DNA from: Thermostichus sp047461615
Lineage (GTDB): Bacteria; Cyanobacteriota; Cyanobacteriia; Thermostichales; Thermostichaceae
DNA length: 64,000 nucleotides
NCBI RefSeq assembly: GCF_047461615.1
Contig: NZ_JANSHI010000013.1
Span: 21,622-85,621 of the forward strand
Direction of reading: 5' to 3'
Notes under the pieces: model-generated
Seen by the model: only the letters and a program-made list of their open reading frames with translations
The model's database searches: none
Told to the model about the DNA's origin: nothing
Shown: in pieces, positions 37,510-46,256 of the stretch
Layout of the letters: every line of letters starts with the position of its first letter
How positions within the stretch are numbered: position 1 is the stretch's first letter
Made by a program: the position numbers and the translations under genes

Positions 37510-37624
37510 CCAGTCGGACTTGCCAGCTAGAGAAGTTGCTCCTGCTGAACAGAGATGGGGATCCCTGGCCTGCTAGCCTGGAAGATGTTGTAAGGCTCCC
37601 ACGCTCTTGCCGACGGCTGCCAAC

Positions 37625-39619
37625 ATGGACTCCCAAACCTATCAGTTTAACTTCGACCGCAAACTTTGGGACCGCTTTATCACCGTAGCTCAGCCATATT
37701 TTTACCCGAGGGTGCGCTATGGAGGCTGGATTTTCTTTGGCCTGCTAGCAGCATCCATGGTGTTTGTGGTTGCCCTCATGTTCTTTGTCGAGATTGGGGT
37801 AACCCTGGTTGGAAAGGCCCTTTTTCCAGAGTTCTTCCGAACCCTAGCAGCAGGCTTGGTCGAGCAAACAGAGAGAAACCTAGCCTCGCCAGTGCTATGG
37901 GTGGCAGCAGCCAGCTTGGCCCTAAGCAGCCTGGCGTTTGGGGTGGTATGGAGGCAGATCCATCGGCGCTGGTTGCAATGGGTGCTCCTTACCTTTTTGC
38001 TGTTTCTGTCCCTAACAGTAAACCGGCTAAATGTAATGATTAGCTTTATCTTTCGTTTTATCGACACTGCCCTGCAGCAAAAGGAAGAGAGCACCTTCTG
38101 GCAGTTTTTGATCATCTACGGGGTGTTGATCATCTCAGCCATTCCCATCTTGGTGATCTACCGCTATACGCGGCTAAAGCTGGGCCTGTTTTGGCGGGAA
38201 TGGCTAACCGACTACTTCCTGGATCGCTACTTTGACCGACGGGCCTACTACGAGCTGGATTCCAACGCTGCCAACACCGAAATCGATAACCCTGACCAGC
38301 GCATTTCAGAAGACGTTCGCTCCTTTACTGGCACCACCCTTTCTTTTTTGTTGGATATTCTCGACTCAATCCTCACTCTCTACGCCTTCACTGGCATTCT
38401 CTATAGCATTTCCCGCGTGCTGGCGATAGGATTGGTTATCTATGCTACCATCGGCACTGGCATTGCCGTTTTGGCCGGTCGCAGGCTGATTAAAATTAAC
38501 TTCGATCAACTGCGCTACGAGGCCGACTTTCGCTACAGCCTAGTACACGTGCGAGACAACGCCGAGTCCATTGCCTTTTACCAGGGCGAAAACCTAGAGC
38601 TAAGACAGATCCTGAATCGCTTCGCTGCTGCCTTGCGCAACTTTAATTTGTTGATCATTTGGCAAGCAATTATCGATATCTTTCAGTACGCCTATAACTA
38701 CTTTACCCGCATCGTTCCCTATGTGATTGTGGCTCCCCTTTACTTCAGCGGCGTGCGGGATTTTGGCACCATCACCCAGGCCACCATTGCCTTTAGCCAG
38801 GTGCTGAGCGCCCTTTCGATTGTGGCCAACCAGATCCAAAGCATCTCCAGCTTTGCCGCCGGGATCAACCGCCTGGGATCCTTTTACGAAGCTTTGGAGG
38901 ATCCGGCCCTGCGCCAGCTGCGTCCTCGAGAAAGCGCCATCCAAACCCGCATTGCCCCCCACCTGGCGCTGCAGCATGTTACTTTGCTTACGCCCAATTC
39001 GGAACGAACCTTGGTTCGGGATCTGTCCCTAAGTTTGGAGGCAGGCCAACGGCTATTGATTGTGGGGGTCAGCGGCAGCGGCAAGAGCTCCCTGCTGCGA
39101 GCCATTGCTGGCCTGTGGAGCAACGGCCAGGGATCCATCGCCCGTCCCGACACCGGCGAGATGCTCTTCCTGCCCCAGAAGCCCTACATGCTCCTGGGAT
39201 CCCTGCGGGATCAACTCCTCTATCCAGGCCGTCGCCGGGATCTGACCGACGAGGAGCTCCTGCAGATCTTGGCCCAAGTTAACCTCGCTGACTTGCCGGA
39301 GCGGGTGGGCGGCTTCGACGTGGAGAAAGATTGGGCCAGCACCCTCTCTTTGGGCGAACAGCAGCGCCTGGCCTTTGCCCGCATCTTAATTACACAGCCC
39401 CGCTACGCCATTTTGGACGAGGCCACCAGCGCCCTGGATGTGGCCAACGAAAAACTGCTCTACCTGCAACTGCAACGCCTCAACACCACCTACGTCAGTG
39501 TCGGCCACCGCCCCACCCTCCTGGCCTACCACGACCTTGTCTTGGAGCTGCAGGGCAACTCTGCCTGGAAACTCTGGTCGGCGGCAGACTACAGCGCCCG
39601 CTTGGGGCTGGCCGGCTAG
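37625..39619 (+). CDS. ABC transporter, fused permease-ATPase, SbmA/BacA-like (ABCD type)
   Basis: A 664-residue half-transporter. The N-terminal part has about six membrane helices with the SbmA/BacA motif WREWLTDYFLDRYFDRRAYYELD, and NPDQRISEDVRSF follows. The ATPase domain has Walker A GVSGSGKSS near 480, the signature LSLGEQQRLA near 573 and Walker B YAILDEATSALD near 595. Relatives move peptides, vitamin B12 or very long fatty acyl chains, and the cargo is unknown here. The ATG at 37625 is preferred to a TTG six codons earlier. Preceding and following intergenic regions are short and featureless. Confidence 0.9.
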   Translation: MDSQTYQFNFDRKLWDRFITVAQPYFYPRVRYGGWIFFGLLAASMVFVVALMFFVEIGVTLVGKALFPEFFRTLAAGLVEQTERNLASPVLWVAAASLALSSLAFGVVWRQIHRRWLQWVLLTFLLFLSLTVNRLNVMISFIFRFIDTALQQKEESTFWQFLIIYGVLIISAIPILVIYRYTRLKLGLFWREWLTDYFLDRYFDRRAYYELDSNAANTEIDNPDQRISEDVRSFTGTTLSFLLDILDSILTLYAFTGILYSISRVLAIGLVIYATIGTGIAVLAGRRLIKINFDQLRYEADFRYSLVHVRDNAESIAFYQGENLELRQILNRFAAALRNFNLLIIWQAIIDIFQYAYNYFTRIVPYVIVAPLYFSGVRDFGTITQATIAFSQVLSALSIVANQIQSISSFAAGINRLGSFYEALEDPALRQLRPRESAIQTRIAPHLALQHVTLLTPNSERTLVRDLSLSLEAGQRLLIVGVSGSGKSSLLRAIAGLWSNGQGSIARPDTGEMLFLPQKPYMLLGSLRDQLLYPGRRRDLTDEELLQILAQVNLADLPERVGGFDVEKDWASTLSLGEQQRLAFARILITQPRYAILDEATSALDVANEKLLYLQLQRLNTTYVSVGHRPTLLAYHDLVLELQGNSAWKLWSAADYSARLGLAG

Positions 39620-39736
39620 AGCTTTGAGGCCGGCTGTAAGCGCTACAGCAGGCTGTGGAGAAGCCAAACTGGACGTTGCTGGCAAGAGGTGATACCCTGT
39701 TTCACAGGTATTCCGACCGGATTACTGGGGAATTAG

Positions 39737-41518
39737 ATGACCTCCTCTGCCACCTCCGAAGCCAAGCGCTCCAAAGTAGAGCACATCAAGGCTGAAAGCA
39801 ACTTTCTGCGGGATCCCTTGCAGCAGGAGTTGGCCCAAGACACTACCCACTTCAGCGAAGCGGCGGTGCAGGTGCTCAAGTTCCACGGTGTCTACCAGCA
39901 GGACGACCGGGATCTGCGGCAGCAGCGAAAGCAGGAGGGACTGGAGCGGGCCTACCAGATGATGCTGCGCACCCGCATTCCGGGGGGGCATGTGCCGCCA
40001 CAGCTCTATTTGACCCTGGATCGGCTGGCCGATGAGTACGGCAACGGCACCTTGCGCGCCACCACCCGACAAACCTTGCAATTACACGGGATCCTGAAGA
40101 AAAATCTCAAGGCCACAGTGGCCAGCATTATTCGGCAGATGGGATCCACCCTGGCTGCCTGTGGAGATGTCAACCGCAACATCACGGCGCCGGCTGCCCC
40201 CTACAAGAACCGGCCTGCCTACCGCTATGCCCAGGAGTATGCGCGCAAACTGGCAGATCTCCTGGCGCCGAAGACCTCTGCCTACTACGAGATCTGGGTA
40301 GATGGGGAGCCAGTTCCCATCGCGCCGGTGGATCCGGAAGTCCGGGAAGCCGAGCAGTTTGTCGGCAATGGGGTAAGGCTGGAAGGGCCGGAGCCTCTGT
40401 ATGGCCCAGTCTACTTGCCCCGCAAGTTCAAGACCGCCATCACCGTGGCTGGAGAGAACACGGTCGACATCTACGCCCAGGATCTGGGCCTAATTGTGCT
40501 TACCGACCGCAAGGGCAACCTCAAGGGCTTTAACATCGTGGTGGGCGGAGGGATGGGGCGCACCCATGGCAAGGAAGAGACGGAGCCCCTTTTGGCCCAG
40601 AAACTCTGCTTTGCCCCGCCGGAGACGGTGTATCGGGTTTGCCAGGCAGTCTTGGCCGTGCAGCGGGATCACGGCAACCGCTACGACCGCAAGCAGGCGC
40701 GGCTGAAGTATCTTGTGCGCGACTGGGGGATCCACAAGTTTCGCCGCGTGGTCGAGCAGTACTTGGGGGAGAAGCTATTGCCCTTCCGGCGCATGCCTAA
40801 GTTTGTCCCCAACAGCGACGACTACCTGGGCTGGCACGAGCAGGGGGATGGCCGTTGGTTTTTGGGCATCTCTATTGAAAATGGCCGCATCCAAGATACG
40901 CCGGAGCGGCAGCTCAAAACGGCACTGCGCAAGATCGTGGAGGAATTTGCTCTCCACCTGCGGCTTACCCCCACGCAGGACGTGATCCTCATCGACATCG
41001 AGGAGCACCAGCGGGAGGCCATTAACCAGACCCTCAAGTCCCACGGAGTCCCCTCCAAGGAGGAGATCCCGGAGCTGGTGAGGCTGTCCATGGCCTGTCC
41101 GGCGCTTCCCACTTGCAGCCTAGCCATCACCGAGTCGGAGCGGGCCCTGCCCAGCTTGATTCGCCAGTTGGATCAGGTGTTGCAGGAGCTGGGGCTACAG
41201 GACTCGCCCTTTTTGGTGCGCATGACCGGCTGCCCCAACGGCTGTGCCCGCCCTTACTTGGCGGAGCTGGGATTGGTGGGATCGGCCCCCGATGGCTACT
41301 ACCAAATCTGGCTGGGGGCCAGCCCGCGAGGGGATCGCTTGGCTCAGCCGTTTCAGGATCGGGTGCATATCAGCCAAATTGTGCCCCTGATGCGGGTTCT
41401 CCTGCAGATCTACAAGCAGGAGCGCCAGCCGCAAGAGCGCTTTGGCGACTATTGCCACCGCGTGGGGATCCCTTACCTGCAGGCTCAGGTGCAGCAGCTC
41501 CAGCAGGTTCAAAGTTAG
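39737..41518 (+). CDS. sir: Ferredoxin sulfite reductase
   Basis: A 593-residue siroheme/4Fe-4S enzyme reducing sulfite to sulfide with ferredoxin. The cluster cysteines are in ACPALPTCSLA near 453-459 and TGCPNGCARPY near 498-502. The T(A)CGDVNRN motif and TRQTLQLHGILK are sulfite/nitrite reductase hallmarks. ACPALPTC and the missing flavoprotein partner favour the ferredoxin-type sulfite reductase over nitrite reductase. It is a monocistronic-looking gene with an upstream gap of 117 bases. Confidence 0.94.
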   Translation: MTSSATSEAKRSKVEHIKAESNFLRDPLQQELAQDTTHFSEAAVQVLKFHGVYQQDDRDLRQQRKQEGLERAYQMMLRTRIPGGHVPPQLYLTLDRLADEYGNGTLRATTRQTLQLHGILKKNLKATVASIIRQMGSTLAACGDVNRNITAPAAPYKNRPAYRYAQEYARKLADLLAPKTSAYYEIWVDGEPVPIAPVDPEVREAEQFVGNGVRLEGPEPLYGPVYLPRKFKTAITVAGENTVDIYAQDLGLIVLTDRKGNLKGFNIVVGGGMGRTHGKEETEPLLAQKLCFAPPETVYRVCQAVLAVQRDHGNRYDRKQARLKYLVRDWGIHKFRRVVEQYLGEKLLPFRRMPKFVPNSDDYLGWHEQGDGRWFLGISIENGRIQDTPERQLKTALRKIVEEFALHLRLTPTQDVILIDIEEHQREAINQTLKSHGVPSKEEIPELVRLSMACPALPTCSLAITESERALPSLIRQLDQVLQELGLQDSPFLVRMTGCPNGCARPYLAELGLVGSAPDGYYQIWLGASPRGDRLAQPFQDRVHISQIVPLMRVLLQIYKQERQPQERFGDYCHRVGIPYLQAQVQQLQQVQS

Positions 41519-41630
41519 GGGAGCTGCCCTTCATGGAGGTCAAAATGAGTTCCTAAGTCTAACCGAGAGGCTGCTGGGCTTCCAAGGGAGCGAATGATAG
41601 AGTACAGAGAGATTTTGTGCGAGCTCCTTC

Positions 41631-42452
41631 ATGCCTCAGTCCAAACCTGACAAATCGCCCCTCCGCAAATTCCTAGAAGCCCTGGTGGCGGTGGTCGGCC
41701 TAGCGATGTTCCTGGGCTTCTCCTTTGGTCCTATCCTCCAGGCACTAGGGCCTTCGGACTCGCAGGACACCGCTAGCTTGGTTACCGAACAACTGCGGGC
41801 CCAGGCGGATGGCTATCGCGCCGTGCTGGAACGGGAGCCGGACAACCCCATTGCCCTGCGGGGACTGGTCGACACGCAACTACAGCTCAACGAGCCGCAA
41901 GGGGCAATCGAGCCGCTGAAGAAGCTAGTGGAACTGGAGCCGGAAAATCGGCAACTGCGAGCTTTTTTGGCTCAAATTCAGCGAGATACGGGAGATTTTG
42001 AAGGAGCATTGGAGCAGCTCCAAATCCTCTACGACAAGGATCCCAAAGACGGCCAAGTGCTGCAGCAGTTAGTGGAGGTACAGCTAGCCCTGGGCCGCAC
42101 CTCTGAGGCTATTGCTCTGCTGGAGAAGCATCTGGAAGCAGCGCCCGCAGATCGCGAGGCCCGCTTGCGCTTGGCTTTCGCTTATGCCCGCAACGACCAA
42201 ACGGAAAAAGCCACAGCCCTCTACGACGAGTTGATTGCGGAGGATCCCAGTGACTATGCCCCGCTCCTGGGCAAAGCGATGGCTCTTAGCTCCGCGACCG
42301 ACGAAAACCTACGGGCAAAAGCCCCTGAGCTATTTGAGCAAGCAGCCCGCCTGGCCCCGCCCAAGGTGCGGGAGGAAATCCGGCAACAGGCCAAGCTCTA
42401 TGCCCAAAGAAACCAGCCTCAGGCTGTTGAGAGTCAGGAGACTGCTCCCTGA
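41631..42452 (+). CDS. Membrane-anchored tetratricopeptide-repeat protein
   Basis: A 273-residue protein with a single helix near 15-38 (ALVAVVGLAMFLGFSFGPIL) and about five TPR units from residue 50 to 245, for example EREPDNPIALRGLVDTQLQL and DPKDGQVLQQLVEVQLALGR. The helix is preceded by basic residues, so the TPRs probably face the lumen or periplasm. Such proteins act as scaffolds for membrane complexes; the partner is unknown. Its 3' end lies 33 bases from the convergent STAS gene. Confidence 0.85.
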   Translation: MPQSKPDKSPLRKFLEALVAVVGLAMFLGFSFGPILQALGPSDSQDTASLVTEQLRAQADGYRAVLEREPDNPIALRGLVDTQLQLNEPQGAIEPLKKLVELEPENRQLRAFLAQIQRDTGDFEGALEQLQILYDKDPKDGQVLQQLVEVQLALGRTSEAIALLEKHLEAAPADREARLRLAFAYARNDQTEKATALYDELIAEDPSDYAPLLGKAMALSSATDENLRAKAPELFEQAARLAPPKVREEIRQQAKLYAQRNQPQAVESQETAP

Positions 42453-42485
42453 GGATGCAGCAAAACTTGCGACTAGCCATCCCCC

Positions 42486-42830
42486 TCAGGCGTCAGAGAG
42501 ATCCTTGAGGGCCGCTTCCACCGAGGGATAAGTCTTGAAAAGAGAGTCCAGACGGGTAACCTTGAGAACTGTCTTGGCTTTCTCTCCTAAACCGCAGAGC
42601 TTGAGATGACAGTCGGCGGCGGCGCAGGCGCGTCTTGCCCACACCAAAGCCGAAACTCCCCTGCTGTCGATCTGCGTAACCTGGCTCAGATCCAGCAAGA
42701 GGTGCTTGGGTTTCTTGGCGAGAATCTGACTCAGCTCTTTCTGCACCAAAGCACGCTCCAGCTGTCCTGCAGGAAGCTTGACGAGGGCGACAAGGGATCC
42801 CCCGGGGCTAAGCTGAGTGGAAACATCCAC
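42486..42830 (-). CDS. STAS-domain protein, anti-sigma-factor-antagonist-like
   Basis: A single STAS domain of 114 residues. The loop DLSQVTQIDSRGVSALV contains the Asp-Ser pair at the phosphorylation site of SpoIIAA-type proteins. No kinase or phosphatase partner is next to it. It may take part in a partner-switching pathway controlling a regulator or transporter. The start is a GTG at 42830; no ATG fits the domain. It diverges from the cruG-like gene by about 106 bases. Confidence 0.85.
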   Translation of the reverse strand: MDVSTQLSPGGSLVALVKLPAGQLERALVQKELSQILAKKPKHLLLDLSQVTQIDSRGVSALVWARRACAAADCHLKLCGLGEKAKTVLKVTRLDSLFKTYPSVEAALKDLSDA

Positions 42831-42936
42831 AGAGGGCTAAGAAAGAAAAAGCCGAGGGCAAGGGTCACATTGATTCTGAACCAAAGCCACCGGCTTGGGC
42901 CTTGCTGGGCAACTTGGAGGTAGGAAGGTAGCTCTA

Positions 42937-44151
42937 ATGGATACGCACGCGATCCCGATGGAGGATGCGGCTGCCTTGGGTTTGTTGGCCCTACAGCTGC
43001 CGATGGCGGCGGTGTTGCTGGCCCGGCTGCTGCCCTCTCTGTGGCGTCCTTCTCCTCTCCCTCCTGGTCAACCGGGGATCCCTTTTCCGCCGGGCCTGGT
43101 CAGCGTTTTGCTGCCCACCCTCAACGAGGCCGAGCGCCTGGATCCCTGCCTAGAAGGGCTGCACCGCCAGGGAGCGGTCGTGCGCGAGGTACTGGTGGTG
43201 GATAGCTGCTCCCAGGATGGCACCCGCGAAAAAGTGCTGCAGATGGCCAAGCGGGATCCCCGCTTTCGCCTCTTGACCGACGATCCCCTGCCCAGCGGCT
43301 GGGTGGGTCGTCCCTGGGCTTTACACTACGGCTTTCTCCAGGCGGATCCCGCTTCTGAGTGGATCTTGGGCATTGATGCCGATACCCGCCCCCAGCCGGG
43401 CTTGGTGGAGCGCTTGCTGGAAACTGCCCAGGCCAAAGGGCTGGATCTCCTCACCCTGGCGCCGCAGTTTATCCTGCAGCACTGGGGGGAAGGCTGGCTC
43501 CAACCAGCTCTTTTGGCAACCCTAATTTACCGCTATGGAGCGCCAGGGGACACTGCTACCCTGCCAGAGCGGACGATGGCCAATGGGCAGTGCATGTTGG
43601 TGCGCCGCTCGGTGCTAGAAGCCATGAACGGCTACACGCTGGCGCGGGCCTCCTTCTGCGACGATGTCACCCTGGTGCGGCAGATTGCGGCAGCCGGCTT
43701 TAAGGTAGCTTTCTGCAACGGTCGGCACCTGCTCAAGGTGCGCATGTACACTTCTTTGGCCGAAACTTGGCGGGAGTGGGGCCGATCCCTGGACTTGAAA
43801 GATGCCACTCCTGCAGCCCAACTGTGGGGGGATATCGCCCTACTTGTGCTTACCCAGGGGATCCCAGTCTTAGCGGTTGGGGGTCTGGGGCTCAAGGCCG
43901 GGCTGGGGTTCCCCTTTTCCCTAACGGAGCAGGTGCTGCTGGGTCTTAACCTGGGCCTAGTTGCCTTGCGACTGGGAGTCCTTGTGGGCATTCGCGGCTC
44001 CTACCAAGATCCCCCCTGGACGTTTTGGGCTTCGCCGCTGGCGGATCCCTTGGCCGTCCTGCGAGTGATCCTGTCGGCCCTTAGCCGCCCTCGCTCTTGG
44101 CGCGGGCGCACCTACTCGTCATCAGCCGAGCGTAGGAGGAGTGGGGGTTAA
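42937..44151 (+). CDS. cruG: Family 2 glycosyltransferase, CruG-like carotenoid glycosyltransferase
   Basis: A 404-residue membrane glycosyltransferase. The GT2 domain begins VSVLLPTLNEAERLD and has VVDSCSQDGT, GWVGRPWALHYGF and ILGIDADTRP as the DXD site. Hydrophobic segments lie at the N-terminus and near residues 300-360. The pattern fits CruG, which adds the 2'-sugar to myxol in making myxoxanthophyll-type carotenoids. Other membrane GT2 enzymes are possible. The ATG at 42937 has AAGGT-like SD sequence upstream. The last 15 residues are charged and variable. Confidence 0.72.
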   Translation: MDTHAIPMEDAAALGLLALQLPMAAVLLARLLPSLWRPSPLPPGQPGIPFPPGLVSVLLPTLNEAERLDPCLEGLHRQGAVVREVLVVDSCSQDGTREKVLQMAKRDPRFRLLTDDPLPSGWVGRPWALHYGFLQADPASEWILGIDADTRPQPGLVERLLETAQAKGLDLLTLAPQFILQHWGEGWLQPALLATLIYRYGAPGDTATLPERTMANGQCMLVRRSVLEAMNGYTLARASFCDDVTLVRQIAAAGFKVAFCNGRHLLKVRMYTSLAETWREWGRSLDLKDATPAAQLWGDIALLVLTQGIPVLAVGGLGLKAGLGFPFSLTEQVLLGLNLGLVALRLGVLVGIRGSYQDPPWTFWASPLADPLAVLRVILSALSRPRSWRGRTYSSSAERRRSGG

Positions 44152-44344
44152 TCTAAGTGTTCGCCACCCTCGGTTTCGGGGATAGCTGGGAGATCCTGTA
44201 GCTGCAGCAAATCTCTCCTTCAGGCAGCAGCCGCTTGTGGGACACGTAGCTGGCGCAGGCTTCACGTTACCCCGCCTGTCAATCCCTACGGCTAAGGTAT
44301 GCTGGTGGGCAGGGAGCCGATTTCCCGCCTCTTCTGGAGAGAAT

Positions 44345-45037
44345 ATGCCCGAGCCGGAATCCTCCTCTGCCCACATTCTGGTGATCGAAGATGAGGCCAA
44401 GTTGGCCCGTTTCCTGGAAACTGGGCTGGCCCATGAAGGGTACCGAGTCAGCGTGGTCGGCGATGGCACGGCGGGGCTGGCGGCAGCCCACACCCAAAAC
44501 CCCGACTTGGTGCTCTTGGACTGGATGTTGCCCGGGATCTCGGGGTTGGAAGTTTGTCGCCAGTTGCGCTTGACGGGCAACCGCGTGCCGGTGGTGCTAA
44601 TGACGGCTAGCGATGAGGTGGCAGCTCGGGCGGCAGGGCTGGAGGCCGGGGCGGATGATTACGTCGTGAAACCCTTTAGCCTTCAGGAGTTACTGGCGCG
44701 GATACGGATCTATTTGCAGCACCCCAAGGGATCCCCCCATGGCCAGTTGGTGTTCATGGATCTAACCCTGGATCCCGTGACACGGGAGGTGAGGCGGGGA
44801 GAGCGCCAGGTGGAGCTGACCGCTAAAGAATACGAGCTGTTGCGCTACCTCATGGAACATCCCCGCCAGGTGCTCACCCGCCAGCAGATTCTGGAGCATG
44901 TGTGGGGACATAACTTTGCAGGCGACTCTAACATCATCGAGGTTTACATTCGCTACTTGCGTCTTAAGATCGAAGCTCTAGGAGAGAAGCGCCTCATCCA
45001 GACGGTGCGCGGGGTAGGCTACGTGTTGCGAGACTAA
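44345..45037 (+). CDS. OmpR-family response regulator
   Basis: A 230-residue two-domain regulator. The receiver has the acidic pocket (Glu15, Asp16), phosphorylation Asp59 (LLDWMLPG), Thr87 and Lys109 (VVKP). The C-terminal winged helix has ELTAKEYELLRYLMEHP and NIIEVYIRYLRLKIE with RGVGYVLRD at the end. No kinase gene is adjacent. It could pair with the SphS-like kinase at 1284-2543 or another sensor; the sequence alone does not decide. GGAGAG precedes the ATG at 44345. The 193 bases upstream hold no other gene. Confidence 0.9.
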   Translation: MPEPESSSAHILVIEDEAKLARFLETGLAHEGYRVSVVGDGTAGLAAAHTQNPDLVLLDWMLPGISGLEVCRQLRLTGNRVPVVLMTASDEVAARAAGLEAGADDYVVKPFSLQELLARIRIYLQHPKGSPHGQLVFMDLTLDPVTREVRRGERQVELTAKEYELLRYLMEHPRQVLTRQQILEHVWGHNFAGDSNIIEVYIRYLRLKIEALGEKRLIQTVRGVGYVLRD

Positions 45038-45129
45038 GAGCGCGACCGGAAAATTCGTCCTACTGGCGCGGCGTGGAAGCTAACTGCTGGAACTAAGTTG
45101 GGGGATTGGGGGTGCAGAGCGTGCTTGGG

Positions 45130-46248
45130 ATGAATCTACGGGGTACTGAGCTGCTAGGCCTTACTTTTAGCTCGCCCGGAGAATTTGTCTTCCGCTTTCC
45201 CCCCAGCACTCCCCTGGTGGGCGGGCTAGGTTTGCGCTGGTACGGCCTGCTGATGGGCATTGCCGTGTTGGTTGGCCTAATCCTGACCAAAGCCCTAGCG
45301 GAGGCCCGTCACCTCGAGAAAGAGCCAGGCAAGGCCGGCGAGCGGGTCGAGGCCCTGGCCCTGTGGCTAGTGGTGTCGGGGTTTCTGGGCGCCCGCCTCT
45401 ACTACGTCCTCACCCATTGGTCAGAGTTCCAAGACAATCCCCTCTTGGCCTTTGCCATCTGGCGGGGAGGCATCATCATCCACGGTGGGATCTTGGCAGG
45501 GGCGCTTGCCCTTTACCTCTATTGCCGCGCCACCGGGATCAACGGGTGGAAGTACGCCGATGTACTCACCCCTGGCTTGATCTTGGGCCAAGCCATTGGG
45601 CGCTGGGGCAATTTTTTCAACTCCGAGGCCTACGGTGCCCCCATTCCTCCTGACAGCAGTTGGCCTTTGCGGATATATATCCCTCCCGAGGCCCGCGAGC
45701 CGGAACACAGCCAGTTTGAGTTTTTTCACCCCATCTTCTTTTACGAAAGCCTCCTTAACCTGGTTCTGTTTGCCCTCTTGATGGGGATGTTCTGGCGCTT
45801 TCCCAAGCTTAAGGATGGCACTTGGGTCTGGACCTATGTCGTCGGCTACAGCCTGATTCGCATCCCCTATGAAATCTTACGCGTGTCGGCGGTGGCCTAT
45901 CTGCCGGGAACTTCCGTTAAGGCTGCCTATGTGGCCAGCGCCGTAGGCCTAGTGCTCGGGATCGGGATGCTAATCTACATGTACCGGCTGCGCTTTGATC
46001 CCGACCTGGAACAATTAGCCGCTTGGCTAGCCGAACAGGCGGGGCTGGAGCTGGAAACAGCTGCAGACCTTGTGCAGCGGGCTTGGGCCATCCAGCAACA
46101 ACATCGCCGTGCCGACTTGCTGGATCGCGTCACCCTAGCCATGCCCCATTTTTCCAGCGCGGTTGCTCCCCACCTCTCTTTAGGCCAGCGGGAGCTATTG
46201 ATGCGGCAACTGCTCTGCCGTTTGGAAGGTCGGGACTCCGGCCAGTAA
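45130..46248 (+). CDS. lgt: Prolipoprotein diacylglyceryl transferase with C-terminal extension
   Basis: A 372-residue integral membrane enzyme that attaches diacylglycerol to the lipobox Cys of prolipoproteins. LRWYGLLMGIAVLVG, WRGGIIIHGGILAG with the essential His, and IGRWGNFFNSEAYG with the essential Arg are all present; the Lgt body ends near residue 285. About 87 residues follow (DPDLEQLAAWLAEQAG onward), soluble and helical, beyond the usual length. In-frame GTG codons at 45112 and 45121 are alternative starts. A lipoprotein client candidate is encoded at 55919-57001. Confidence 0.93.
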   Translation: MNLRGTELLGLTFSSPGEFVFRFPPSTPLVGGLGLRWYGLLMGIAVLVGLILTKALAEARHLEKEPGKAGERVEALALWLVVSGFLGARLYYVLTHWSEFQDNPLLAFAIWRGGIIIHGGILAGALALYLYCRATGINGWKYADVLTPGLILGQAIGRWGNFFNSEAYGAPIPPDSSWPLRIYIPPEAREPEHSQFEFFHPIFFYESLLNLVLFALLMGMFWRFPKLKDGTWVWTYVVGYSLIRIPYEILRVSAVAYLPGTSVKAAYVASAVGLVLGIGMLIYMYRLRFDPDLEQLAAWLAEQAGLELETAADLVQRAWAIQQQHRRADLLDRVTLAMPHFSSAVAPHLSLGQRELLMRQLLCRLEGRDSGQ

Positions 46249-46256
46249 ACTCCCCC

